NCBI GenBank assembly: GCA_035048495.1
Contig: CM068549.1
Span: 12,863,863-12,927,862 of the forward strand
DNA: 64,000 nucleotides
From: Euptelea pleiosperma
Taxonomy: Eukaryota > Streptophyta > Magnoliopsida > Ranunculales > Eupteleaceae
Direction of reading: 5' to 3'
The notes under the pieces were generated by a model. That model was given only the letters and a program-made list of their open reading frames with translations, was not told the origin of the DNA and made no database searches. Below, piece by piece: positions 13,469-24,655 of the stretch. Position 1 is the stretch's first letter. Each line of letters opens with the position of its first letter. A program made the translations under genes and the position numbers.

Positions 13469-14575
13469 CAAATGATCTAGTTACCAAGCCTTATTACACA
13501 TACTTTACAAAATAGATAAGTGTCATCTGTATCAGTATGCTCAAACTATTTCGCTCCTTATCCCGTTATCGCGTCTCCCCCTCTGGCATAGATGTCAAGC
13601 GAAAGTTATGCCGAAGCCAGTGTTGCCCGTAGCTCGGAACCAACCACGCCCTACCGACCAAACCCATAGTCGTACTTATGCTAGTCGTATTGAGCTTGAT
13701 GATTGGTCTGATATATTGGCCTCACTTCATGGAGAAAGCGTGCAACGGTTGGATTCAGCACGCTCTTAGAATAGTTGTTCCAATCCGAACGCCTATCCCA
13801 ACACGGAGAGCTTATCCACTACATCTACATAAGGAATAGTCTAGTCCAATATTTCTTGTCCTTCAGCGACAATGGTGCCGGATCCCGAAACTTCAAATAC
13901 AAAGCAAAAATCTTTCAAAAGGCATATAGAGCCCTCCCATCCCACTCTGTAGAGAGTTTAGTCCCTCTCTTCTTTGGCCTCTCTTTAGTTTAGCCGGTCT
14001 TCAATTACAAGGGCTCGAACATTCAAACCCATCTCCTCCTATCGGTCCACCAGCATCGGCTAACGATCAATCATTCCTTCCCTTCCTCTCCTTGTTTGTG
14101 ACTGAAACCCTTTCTCCGGTCTGCCTACGTACCCAAGGGATCAAGCCAGACGTAGTTCTCCATTTCTTCACTCTAGTATGTGATCAAATCTGACTCAATC
14201 TGTTCCTTCTTATTATGAATACCGACTTCTGCGGTTGCTTGCTACGCCCTCTTCGGAGGAGGTAACATCGCTTTCCTAAGATAGTAGCTTACTTCCGTTA
14301 ATGAGATGCCCCGATAGTGACTTTATCTAATGCTGTAGCTATGACTCCATCGTTCGGAAAGCTCTCTACTCTGCCAGACGTGTACCGGCTTTACCCGCAG
14401 GTGAAAAAGCTCTTTGGGCGCTGGGTTTTCGAAAGCCTTCTCTCACTGACTGGTATCATTCGCTACTCGCATTCAAAAGTCAAAACGGTGGTCGTGGCTT
14501 CGCTCCTGCGACCAAACCGAATCCGTGTAGTCAAGTTTCATGCTGATCGGGGCAAATCCGAGCCCTAGGAGATAT
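13469..14575. other. Organelle-like DNA, right half
   Basis: This is the continuation of the organelle-like block interrupted by the retrotransposon. The text is balanced in composition and rich in words typical of plant mitochondrial non-coding DNA, but no gene could be named. The longest ORFs (14317-14568 plus, 14473-14664 minus) overlap each other and match no family I know. The block fades into AT-rich nuclear sequence near 14575, about 320 bp beyond the stop codon of the transporter gene. Confidence 0.4.
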
Positions 14576-14893
14576 AAATAAGCATTCTGTTGAACGAGTT
14601 TCTTAAGGGCATCTTTAACGCATCTCCGGATGCAATTGACAATATTTTCAATTTGCGCCACCACATTTTGGTTTCAATGCGATGCCGCAAATAGCAGTGG
14701 CTTGGCGAAATAGCGATTTATATTCACCAATGTTTTTCAACCCATTTCATTTTGCTTATCCAAACTTGTGTCAGCCCTAACAGGATCTCAAAAACATAAC
14801 TTTAAAATTTCAAATGAAACGCGGAAACCCAAAAGAAGTTGTTCAAATCTTTGAAACATTTTAACACTTTTCTTCAAGTTTGAGAACATTGTA

Positions 14894-16395
14894 TTAGACC
14901 CCTTCATTTGCTTCAATTTTCTCATTCACAGAAACAAGTTGCAGGCCTTCGTCCTCTGTGTTCATAGTTGAGTCTTTCGACAACAAGTCAGATGGAATCA
15001 AAACATCAGATTGATCCACTTTAGGCACAAGAAAAATCAACGCCAACGTCGAAAATCTCAATAAATTCCTAATGAGGATTACCAACCATAGGTTTGTGAA
15101 GTCTGTTCTTGTAACATGCAACACATGAAGAAGCATGCCCCCACCCCACTTGGAAGAAAGAGACCCAAGGCTGTCTATGCACATCAAGAGCGCAAAGAAG
15201 GTCCCTTCTATACCTAAAGGGCAAAGCTTGGTGCTTAACACAATCATCGGCATCCATCTTATTCTGCTCACGATCCGAGAAATGCACTCCTCCATGACCA
15301 CAAAGAAGGAATCAGGGATACCAAGTTTGAGGTTCCAGCGAAGGATGAACATGAGGTCAAACATTCCAGAGATGGCATAGAGGAGTTGAGCAAAGAAGAG
15401 CAGGTTCCTGAATGGGTAATCTTTTAGAATCTTGTGGTAGATCAGGACCCCTACTATAGATGCCAGTGCACCAATGGCGTAGATCATCCCAATGAACTCC
15501 TACATTAACAAAAACCGAGGTGAGAAACTGATTTTCGAGAGAGAGAGAGAGAGAAAAAAGAGAAAATATTTTATATTTAAAATTAAAATTAAGAAAAAAA
15601 TTAAGATTTTTTTTGATATTCCTCCCTTGTTAATTAGGCAAATTTGACATGCCTCCCAAAAATTCATGGAAAACTAGACTGGCCTTTTGACCATTGACTT
15701 TGACTAAGTCTAACCCTAAAATGACAAATAATCCTCCAAACTCATCTAGCATAGCTGTAGAATGGTCTACCAATTAAGTATGGGTATTATAGTGACACCC
15801 CCTGAAGTTTGAAAGTAATTAGTACTATCCACCAGAAATTTGAAAGTAATTAGTAATACCCCCTATACTTTCAAACGTTAGGATTACCCACCTTGACCTA
15901 GCTTAACAGTGGTTGACTTAAGTTAAAATGGACTTGAATCACATGTCGTTAGCATTGTACTAGCAATATTATGGTCCCTTCATTAGTCCATTAACAGGCG
16001 CACAAGTCATGACACGTTAAAATGTTAGTCAAATGATGGTTAAACTACGTGAAGGGGGGTAATCCTAAAGTTTTAAAGTATAAGGGGTATTACTAATTAC
16101 TTTTAAATTTCAGGGGGGTGTAACTAAATACCCATGAAGTATTGGTACATGTGGTGCATATGAAAAAGGGTGAGGCGGTCACAAAAATCTCCGTTCTTTA
16201 AAAAAATTGCCAAAATGTTTAATTTTTTGAATTCACGAATCAATCCCCGATTAATCGGCAAACTTTCTGATTAATTGAAAAACTTAGCGATTAATCGGTG
16301 AGAGATCCACTCCTCCCCTTTAGGGGATTTCTTGCATGTGTGGTTTATATTTGCCAAAAGAGGAAGTTTATCTTGTTATGGTGATAATGTTTTTG

Positions 16396-16454
<59 letters not shown>

Positions 16455-19400
16455 AGAGAAGGCAGGACCAGCTTTAGGGTCAGTATACCAGTAGAACTGT
16501 CCTTCATGAGTACTTATGCTGAGGGCCAAAGAGAGATACATATAAAGAGAAGGTTTCCACACTTGAGGGCACTTCATGGTTTTGTACATGCCGTCCATTG
16601 CTCCCCCTACCTTTTCTAATGCCGCCTGCACACAGCCAACAATTATGGGCTCAGCCTTGTGGTCCAGCGCGTATGCCTAAAGTGCTACAACATTTTACAC
16701 AATGGGTCCGAACCTTTCGATTTTTTTCTCGAATTTCAGACTCCATAGTGCACATTGCTACATGGAGGAAACCTGCCTTTGTGGGATTGAATCCACTACC
16801 TCTACAAGAGGAGGGTATGAACTAACCATCCGTATTGAGTGGCTAAGTAGTGTTTTAAAACTCTTTGGCCCTGCTTGGTTCAATGCAAATCCGATGCAAT
16901 GCACCAACTTGTCATGGTTTTGGGATTACACGTGATTGGTTGGGGGCTTGCAAATGAGTTCCTGTGCAAGTGGTTGCCAAGCCCTCGCAAACTCTTTAAG
17001 AAAATGGATGCAAGCATGTGCAACCCGAAAACCATGGTAAATGACTGCAATGCAACTCACAGCAGTGCAAAATGCATCCCAGTGCAGCGAACCAAGCAGG
17101 GTCTTAGAGTCACTCAACTCAGATGGTTTTTGAGTTGACTTGGCAGGAACTTGACGTATAAAACCAGGTTGTCTCGATACAAGTTGAGGCCTAATGCAAA
17201 AATTCTATGTAAGGCTTTATATATATTATATTAACTGAAAAAATTAAACTGTCTATATAATTGTGAATCCTTATATAAACTATTCTTGAGAATCAAAATC
17301 TACGGAAAAAAATTAGATGCAGAGGACTCCTGTTGCAGTTGATTTATAGGACTCTCGTGGCCCTACATAGATCATTTTTGGGGGCCCAATGACTGCGTGG
17401 ATGTTCAACCCACCTATTGGTTGATAAACACACTAAAAATCAGCTTGATTGATGATTTCTAGCTATTGGATTTACTACCCGGCAAAAAAACATACTTGAA
17501 TCCAAGAGCTAGAATCATGTTCTAAAAAGCACTAAAATCTATAGCTAGAGATAATCAATCAGGTTGATTTTTGGTTTGTAAATGCAATAAGGGGTGGGCT
17601 AAAAATCCATTTTTCTGACCCCTCTCGGTGTTCCCACGCTCAGCCGTGGATTTCATGAATCCAACGTTGGTTGTCAGCACCCCCAAAAGTGAAAAAAATG
17701 ATGCCAGCTCGACACTGACAACCACCATTGGATTCTTGACATCCACGGCCAAGCACACGAACACTAAGAGGTGTCAGAAAAAAAGGGGGGGGGGGGGGGA
17801 ATGGAGATGCAAGAAATTATTAGTAGAGGGTAATTTCGTCAAGTTAGCAAATATTTGTGAGGTTTATTAAAAAAGGGTATCAGCTAAGGCTGCAACTTCG
17901 GCGGGCTCAACCCGAGCCTAATAGGTTCAACTTGTGGAATGAAGCTATTATTTAATGGCTAGCATAATGGTCATTGTATTGATCAATAAACAATTTTAAT
18001 TGGAACAAAAATTTAACAACCTTTCCACCGAATACAAAAAATTAAGAAAATTGACCAACCCAACGAACCCGGCCAACTCAATCGGCTTGGGCTCGGGCTG
18101 AGAAATCTAGGCCGCCCGACCTCAGGTTAGTAAACTCAACCCAACAAACTTTGAAAGTTAAGTTGAGTGAAAAAAGGGTTTTTCATCAACAAATTAAAAA
18201 AAAAATTATTTATTTATTTTGGTTGAAAGTGCCTTGTCTTGTGAGGAGCCCAAGGCAAGTGAGAATCTTTTTTATAATTAATAAATATTACCTACTTTTT
18301 CTATAAATATCTTTCAGAAAAATAAAAAGATTTTCACACTTTTTTGAAAAACTAGCTATGTGGAAACCATGATAATTGCTTGTTTTGCTATACCTATTTT
18401 TAGCATTAAATAGGGGGTGTTTTCATCGCCCATTTTCAAAAAATATTTAAAAAAAAAAATGACTTTTCTGAAAATATATTTTTGAAAATGTGTGTTTCTT
18501 AAAATGTCGTTCGGATCATCATTAAGGCAAAATGTCTTTATCTTCTTTTAGTTGGCCCCATCAATATTAGGTCTTTATATTTATTATCTTCAAAATGTTA
18601 AAAAGTCTTTTTTTTTACTTGAGAAACATTTTTCGGCTTTTGTCTTTTATAAAAAAGACATTTTGGCTTAAAAATATATTTTTGTGGAATAAATACTTTT
18701 TAAAAAATGGTCATCCAATTCCAAATGATTTTGCAAAGATCTGAAAGGTTGTAAATCATTGATCGGCTTTATTTTTTGTTTGCAGGTCCATCGAGGGACT
18801 GGCCAAGCATCCATATGATCAGCGTCTACTAAGAGTGTGCCACGTGGCTCATATTGTACGTTGTGACATAAGCTTCTGTCAACGTTTCTATCACAATATG
18901 TTGTGAGAGAACAGAAACTTTCTGGCCTTTGTAGGCCTCTCTTTAGTTTTTTGTTTTCTGTTTCACACAACTTTTAGGGTTTTTGTTAGAAAAAAATATG
19001 TTTGAGCCATTGGATAAGCATGTAATAGATGGTTGGATGGTAAATACTTAGTTGTTTAAGAAATAGGAATTAAGGGGTATAACCGTATTTCAAATTTTTT
19101 AAGGTCATTATGGTCATTTAGAAAATGTTGGGATGTCCATCCGGAGACCGTTAATGACCGTCAAAGGGTGAGACGCAAATATTTTAAAAACATTGGGTGA
19201 GATGCATATTGCATCAATAAAGTAGGGGGGGTAAAGCCAAAAAGCCCAAAAAAAAAGGACTTTTTTAAGTATAAAAACCGCGATCCAAATACCAATCTGT
19301 ATCACGTGTATGCACGTTTATGGATGCCTCTTTTTTTTTTATTGTAATCGTTCAACTAACATTATATTAAACTCAAACTCACAATCATTTGACATTTAAA

Positions 19401-22093
19401 CTCTTTTTTTATTCTATTTTGTTTAACTAAAATCGTATTAAACTCCGATTTTTTTAGTGGCCAAAAATTTGTGGTCCCACCTATTGCTGACAATGGGGAC
19501 AACGAAGTAGGCGTGTCGGCTGGACCACGGAAACACACGTTTCCTATCAAGATATCTCACCAACGGTAACAATGGAAATAGGTTTGCCATTCCAAGTGTG
19601 ACAGAAGCTTCTGTCACAACTCACAATACGAACCACGTGACACACTCTTAGTGGACGCTGACCGTGTGGATGTTTGGCCAGTCCCTCGGTGGACCTATAA
19701 ACCAAAAAATCAGTCTGATTAGTGATTTAAAACCTTTGGATCTTTGCATCCAAATAACGCTCAATAATGCTCAAATTCCTACCATTAAAATCAACCAACG
19801 AACAAAACTTCAATCGAATCGCTTAGAATTTAGAAATCACTAATCAGGCTGATTTTTGGTTTAGAGGTCCACTAAGAGTGTGCCACGTGGCTCGTATTGT
19901 GCGTTGTGACAGAATCTCTGTGACAGAACAAAAGTTTTACTCCCATTATCTAACCTGAAGACCCAGATACAGTTTTCGAGGGTGAGGTCATCGACCGGTT
20001 CTCGGCCGTGGATTCCAAGAATTCAGCTGGCATCACTTTTTTCACTTTTTGCAACGCTATCATCCACCCTTGGATTCTCGAAATACACGGCCTAGAATAC
20101 GACTCCCCAGAGGGCCAGAAAAAGAGAGGCTCCTGAGCCTGGCCCTTTTTTAAATTTTGCAATAATCCGAAGATTCAAGTTCAACCATCAGGGTGGGTTG
20201 GTTCATTATTGGTTCAACTACTGAGGTTGAACGGTTTTCAAGAAAAAAACAATAGGGCAGTTCTTTTACAACTGCCTGGGCCAATGTTCTCCCGGCCCGA
20301 TTAAGAAGCCGGTTCACCGGTTCAATGGGCCGGACCAGGTCTTAAAACATCGGTTTTGAGTCTGACCAATGAGAAAATACACCTGTGGGCACCATGAGAT
20401 AACCATCAAGTTGTGTGTGTGTGTTTTTAAGCTCATAATAAAAATGCCCAAATGCCCAAATCAAACAGCTAGAAATCATCAACAACGATGATTTTTTGTG
20501 TAGGTCCGCCAAGGTGTGGACAAACGATTGATGGGTCACTGGGCCCCAAATCATGTGCCACGTGGCAGTGAGGGACTTCTTATGGGGTCATTGGTTCCAA
20601 TTAATGCATCCACGTGGCACTGAGGGACTTCTGTATCAAAATTTTGATACAGAATTCCGTATCATAAATTTCGAAGTAGATGGGATCCATCAAATGGTGT
20701 TCCCTATCTGCACGTGCAGAACGCCCGTATCATTATTTGGAGTAAAACTTTGATGACAGCAAGGACGATCACAGAGTGCAATATGAGCCACGTGGCATAC
20801 TCTTAGAGGACTCTGACCGTATGGATGTTTTTCCAATCCCTAGGTAGACCTACGAACCAAAAATCAGCTTGATTAGTGATTTCAAGCCTTTGGATATTTG
20901 TACCTCAAATAATGGTCAATGACGCTCAAATTCCAACGGTTAAAATCAACCCATGAAAATAATTCCAATGCATTACCTAGAAATCACTAATCAGGCTGAT
21001 TTTTGGTTTGTAGGTCTACATAAGGATTACCCAAACATCCATACAGTCAGAGTCCTCTAAGAGTGTGCCACGTGGCTCATATTGCACGCTGTCATCGGCC
21101 TCGTGTCATAGTCATAAAAGTTGTACTCCTGTATTTGATGTGACCTTCTAGAAGTCAATGGCGAATAACATAATAGTCCCAATTTAACTAAATATGACAC
21201 TACCGCAATATCAGCCATTAGATATGGGAATCATGACGTCATATCAATGGACCAAAAAAACTAACCTTCTTCTTAGAATGCCGATTAGTCCTCAGCTCAT
21301 AGATCACGAACCCCAGCACAATCAGTAGTGCAGGAGGGAGTGCCAGAAGAACCAAAGCGCCCTACAACAAAAATCACAAATACCCAATTAAAGAAACAGA
21401 GAGAAAAGATTGAAAAATTCAAACAATTTGAATCCAAATTAATGTAACAGTTAAACCAGAGCCCACCTGAGCCCCTAGACGATGAACAAACATGCCACTA
21501 GTAGAGAAGCCAATCAAGGCCCCGACCGACGTGCAAAACCCGCAAAGGCTTTGCATATCCGGCGCCAACGACGGTATCTCAATGCTATTCCTCGCAATAC
21601 ATGCGTCAATCGTCACATCGGCGATCGCCACCCCGGCCGTGATCCCAATTAAGCAAACCAATGCCACAACAATTGGCAATTTACTATGAATAGCTACAAT
21701 TAACGCAGATACAACGCCTAGAACACCGGCGATAATGAAGTACGGTCGACGTCGATAACCTTTGATCGGGAAAACATCGGTGAGGAGTCCCCATATGGGT
21801 TTCATCACCCATGGGATGTAGTACAAGCCAATGTATAGTTGGACGGATGATGGTTGGACCTTCTGAATGTCTTTCCAGTAGTAGTCGGAGACGACACGGA
21901 AAAATGATCCCGAGAAGCCTTGGCTGAGGCCATAGACCAAGACCACCCCGAATACAAAGCTTGGGTTCAGTTCCCTGCATAGCATCCGAAGCCATTGGAA
22001 TGGTTCATAGATGAGGTCAAGGAGGTTTCCTACATGGCCAGAGGGAGGCTTCTCGACTAGTTTTTGGGTCTCTTTGGTCTCTAAGGAAACCAT
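14894..22093 (-). CDS. Folate-biopterin transporter family protein
   Basis: A four-exon gene on the minus strand: 22093-21467, 21361-21266, 16625-16452 and 15499-14894. All introns start with GT and end with AG, all are phase 0, and together they encode 500 residues, the usual size for plant members of the BT1/folate-biopterin transporter family (major-facilitator type). The protein has a short hydrophilic N-terminus and then about twelve likely membrane helices. Family landmarks include ELNPSFVFGVVLVYG, the loop LTDVFPIKGYRRRPYF, CPQVWKP, STHEGQFYWYTD and SRIRWMPMIVLSTKLCP. The start at 22093 is the first ATG of the conserved frame. Some homologues move folates or pterins and are plastid-located; substrate and location here are inferred from family only. 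No frameshift or internal stop was found. The second intron is 4.6 kb and crowded with repeats. Confidence 0.93.
15500..16451 (-). other. Transporter intron 3
   Basis: A 952-bp intron between exons 3 and 4. Its 5' end runs straight into a CT microsatellite. It also holds two near-copies of a phrase about tight-spaced GTAATTAGTA words around 15810-15860 with an inverted counterpart near 16090-16110, suggesting a small degraded foldback element. No gene was seen inside. Confidence 0.85.
16399..16450. repeat. GA/CT microsatellite at the intron 3 donor
   Basis: About 26 GA units on the plus strand. On the gene strand this is CTCTCT following the donor GT directly, so the donor reads CAG|GTCTCT, which is weak from intron position +3 onward. 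Confidence 0.95.
16868..17101. mobile_element. Short MITE with CCCTGCTTGGTTC ends
   Basis: The 234-bp segment has perfect 13-bp terminal inverted repeats (CCCTGCTTGGTTC and GAACCAAGCAGGG). This style is common among hAT-like plant MITEs. I could not see a clean target duplication, so the superfamily is uncertain. Confidence 0.7.
17430..17585. mobile_element. Partial G-box foldback MITE relative
   Basis: The inner inverted core of the family seen at 19599 and 20752 is present (AAAATCAGCTTGATT against its inverse near 17550-17575), but the outer arms with CACGTG are missing. Confidence 0.55.
17636..17757. repeat. Hairpin repeat, CCGTGGATT arms
   Basis: The arms GCCGTGGATTTCATGAATCC and, inverted, GGATTCTTGACATCCACGGC flank a centre with GTGAAAAAAATGATGCC. 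A related hairpin is at 19997-20100, with the centre in the opposite direction. Confidence 0.65.
18735..18925. mobile_element. Right half of a G-box foldback MITE
   Basis: Matches the right arm of the 19599-19927 copy, including GTGCCACGTGGCTC near 18839 and a TGTGACATAAGCTTCTGTC end. The left arm is absent, so this is a truncated or rearranged copy. Confidence 0.65.
19599..19927. mobile_element. G-box foldback MITE, complete copy
   Basis: A 329-bp near-palindrome. The first 56 or so bases (from TGACAGAAGCTTCTGTCACA) match the inverse of the last 56 with few differences, and pairing continues inward to the core word AAATCACTAATCAGG. One CACGTG lies in each arm, near 19634 and 19882. There is no ORF, which fits a non-autonomous element. 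Confidence 0.85.
19997..20100. repeat. Hairpin repeat, second copy
   Basis: CGGCCGTGGATTCCAAGAATTC pairs, imperfectly, with the inverse of TGGATTCTCGAAATACACGG; the loop contains GCTGGCATCACTTTTTTCAC, the inverse of the loop at 17636-17757. Confidence 0.6.
20365..20650. mobile_element. Diverged G-box MITE remnant
   Basis: A TG microsatellite, a core-like word CTAGAAATCATCAAC and two repeats of CACGTGGCA(G/C)TGAGGGACTTCT near 20554 and 20611 suggest a rearranged relative of the G-box foldback family. An exact boundary cannot be given. Confidence 0.45.
20752..21110. mobile_element. G-box foldback MITE, complete copy
   Basis: A 359-bp near-palindrome in the same intron, ending about 155 bp from exon 2. 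Both arms contain GCCACGTGGC, near 20789 and 21067, and the inner core AAATCACTAATCAGGC is present. The outermost bases differ from the other copies. Confidence 0.85.
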
Positions 22094-22245
22094 CTTCTTG
22101 TTAAGACAGCATCAGGAAGGGATTTGGGATTTGGGATTTAGGATTTGGGGATTTTTGAATGTGAAAACAAGTTAGGAAAGTGAGATGTTGACCTGGAAAT
22201 CTTGACAGAGGTTCAAAGTTTCAAACTAAGCGTCCCCCAATTCCC

Positions 22246-22253
22246 ATATATAA
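22246..22253 (-). promoter_or_regulatory. TATA box of the transporter gene
   Basis: The minus strand reads TTATATATGG about 155 bp before the ATG at 22093, which would leave a 5' leader of roughly 120 bases. Placement is by inspection only. Confidence 0.5.
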
Positions 22254-22324
22254 CAAAACATTATTACATACTCCAAGACAGATGAGACAATTTAATAAAA
22301 ATTAACAACTTGCGCAAACTGTCA

Positions 22325-22975
22325 GTCGGTAACTGAGTCCACTTTTGCTCAGTGACGTCTATGAGGAAAAACCCCAGGCCGTGTTTGGTACTGCACCTTC
22401 GACATGCGTCTTGGTTGAAGGTGTGCGTCTTGATTGATGACAAGTGTTTGGATCACACCAAGGCACACACCTTTAAAGACACAATGGACCTTGAAGACGC
22501 ATGAAAGTGAGTCTTCGAATATGCATGTACCTTAAAGGTTCAGTCTCCTCCTCCAATAGGGCTTAGCCCGCCTAATGTGTGGCCTACTTATGATGTATGG
22601 ACCCACTTGACATATAGCACATATATGATCTATCAACGCCCCTCAATTATTTGGGACCCAAATATGATCCATCAACTTCTGTTCTTATGTGGGGTCCACA
22701 TGATTTATTGACCCCATTAACATGTAGGGCCCACGTCGGTTTACACCTGGAAGACGTGAACCTTTAAAACGCACATCTTCGGTTGAAGATGCGCTACCAA
22801 ACAGAGACTCAAAGACATCTCTTCACCGTCCAATACACCTTGTGTTTACACGGTTTTCAGAAAGTTTAAATTCAACAATTTTAGAATACAGTTTTTAAGG
22901 TGTATCGGACGGTGAAGAAACATCTTGAAGAATTTTCCTAAGAGACGTTTCTGAGCAAAAATTGATTCGTTAGGG
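22325..22975. mobile_element. Outer foldback MITE, interrupted
   Basis: Left arm (TTTTGCTCAGTGACGTCT at 22343) pairs with the inverse of AGAGACGTTTCTGAGCAAAA near 22941-22960, and a second arm segment ACCGTCCAATACACC near 22822 pairs with the inverse of GGTGTATCGGACGGT near 22898. The left arm is cut in two by another inverted-repeat element at 22379-22808, so this is an element within an element. Confidence 0.7.
22379..22808. mobile_element. hAT-like MITE inserted in a foldback element
   Basis: About 430 bp with imperfect terminal inverted repeats (CCGTGTTTGGTACTGC at the left, GCGCTACCAAACAGAGAC at the right). The GTGTTTGGTA end type is frequent in hAT-related plant MITEs. A clean 8-bp target duplication was not visible. 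Confidence 0.65.
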
Positions 22976-23659
22976 ACCTTGTTTCTTTATTCTATCCCAG
23001 GAAACTTGGTGCAATTCAATGCACTGGGAATTTAATATGTTTCGTTTGACGTCCACGTAGATTGGAACACAAAATTGCAGTCCAATTTGTTGGGGGTGAA
23101 ATTGGTGATCCAAGCAGGCTACAAATTTTTGATGGATCCCATTAAGAGATACATCCATGCCAAAGATAGGCTCGATGATTTTAACCATTAGATCTGCCCT
23201 TTTATTTTGGACCGTTAGATAAATAATGGAAAATGTTGCAGATCACAAGTCTATAGAGTGGATGGTTAGGATAATACAATCACGTCAATGTTTGGCCAAA
23301 GGAGATCTCGAGATAAAAATTTATAGTTTGGATGGGGAGGATCATTTAATCGAATTTATAGCTGCCCGTCTCACGGGTCGGTTTCCGCCGGAAAGATGAC
23401 AGCTTGATTAATTGGTGTCCTCGGCAACTGATTCAGGGATGTGGGTATGGTGCGAAAACAATTTAGCAGTCGGTCTGTTATATTTGGTAGATATATAAAT
23501 CTCTGGTTCAGACCTTGTTCACCATTGTTTTAACCAATTGTGTGGTCCGGATTTCTATTATAGTATTTAACCTCAAAACTTGGCAGTAAACCACTTAGGT
23601 AAAGGACTCTGGAGAGAGCTGTGTCCCGCCTACTAGCATCTGTTACGACACTCTGTTAC

Positions 23660-23812
23660 GGCCAAGGTTTTAAATTTCGGTTTCGGTAACCATTTTGGTG
23701 AGGTCAAAAACCAAAATTTCAGGCAAAATTTCTAAATTTCGGTTTAGAAAGCTATATTTCAGGGATTTCGGTACTCACTAAAGGCGTTTCGGTCGAAATT
23801 TAAAACCTTGGT
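23660..23812. mobile_element. Small MITE with CCAAGGTTTTAAATTTCGG ends
   Basis: About 150 bp with inverted ends CCAAGGTTTTAAATTTCGG and CGAAATTTAAAACCTTGG. It sits inside a local repeat of TTACGACA(C/T)TCTGTTA, so a target duplication is hard to separate from the background. Confidence 0.7.
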
Positions 23813-23855
23813 TACGACATTCTGTTAAGTGGTGGTTTAGTTATACCGAATTCTT

Positions 23856-24007
23856 AGAGAGAGAGAGAGAGAGTGAGAGTCTTTGTTGTCTAACCCCCTC
23901 TCCAGTAGGGGGGAGACCCTATTTATAGAAGATGCTTGAGTTTGGTGGTTTTATAAACAAACAACGTGTTGGGTGGCTTCTGTAAGATGTTTCGACACTC
24001 TGTTATT

Positions 24008-24074
<67 letters not shown>

Positions 24075-24188
24075 TTTTCTTGTCTAACCCCCTCTCCAGT
24101 AGGGGGGAGACCCTATTTATAGGAGATGTTTAATGTTGCTGGTTTTACAAACAAACAACGTGTCGGGTGGCTTCTGTAACATGTTTCG
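23856..24188 (+). repeat. Tandem duplication with GA microsatellites
   Basis: Two adjacent copies (about 23856-23994 and 24010-24188) each start with a GA run, continue through CCCCCTCTCCAGTAGGGGGG and CTATTTATAG, and end in ACAACGTGT(T/C)GGGTGGCTTCTG. The second GA run is much longer, about 63 bases. CTATTTATAG looks like a TATA box, but no gene follows except a LINE remnant. Confidence 0.85.
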
Positions 24189-24194
24189 TGTTGC

Positions 24195-24655
24195 CTATGC
24201 AGGCTGCTCTCGGAAAATCTCCATACAATTTCACGAACTTCAAGCCATTGAGAAGGGGTTGTGGACTGCAATAGGGTGTAACTCGAAGAACGTTATAGTG
24301 GTCACAGACAGACTCATCATATGCAGTAGCCTACATCAAAGGCCTCTCTATAGCTCCATGGACATGTAGGAAACTTATAAGATCTATCACTAAAGCTAGC
24401 TTGCTTCTTGATTCCTTCAATATTATACATGTGTATAGAGAAACTAACAGGGCAGTTGATTTTTGGGCTAGTCTTTGTAATTCTTTTGGGTCTGTCATGC
24501 TTAATCCCAACTCCTTATCGCCTGCCATTGTTAAAATTGTAAGCGAGGATACTTCTGGATGCATGTACAAAAGATGGTAACTATATTTGTTTAATGTATA
24601 TGGTAGGAGTCTTGCCTAACCCCCAGCTTACTTACCAAAAAAATAAAAGTTTCGA
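24195..24655 (+). pseudogene. LINE-type RNase H remnant with 3' tail
   Basis: Joined frames give a plant LINE C-terminal RNase H-like segment: HELQAIEKGLWTAIG, then NVIVVTD, and after a frameshift HVYRETNRAVDFWASLCN. The last part matches the usual H-x-x-R-E-x-N-x-x-AD pattern. A stop follows near 24580, then a short tail ending in an A-rich stretch at about 24640-24655. Reverse transcriptase and endonuclease parts are missing, so this is a 5'-truncated dead copy. Confidence 0.65.

Larger units (their letters stand above)
16626..21265 (-). other. Transporter intron 2, MITE-rich
   Basis: A 4.6-kb intron between exons 2 and 3 with no gene of its own. It contains at least one complete short inverted-repeat element (16868-17101), two complete G-box foldback elements (19599-19927, 20752-21110), several partial copies of that family and two copies of another small hairpin. 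The remainder is AT-rich with no recognised feature. Confidence 0.85.
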
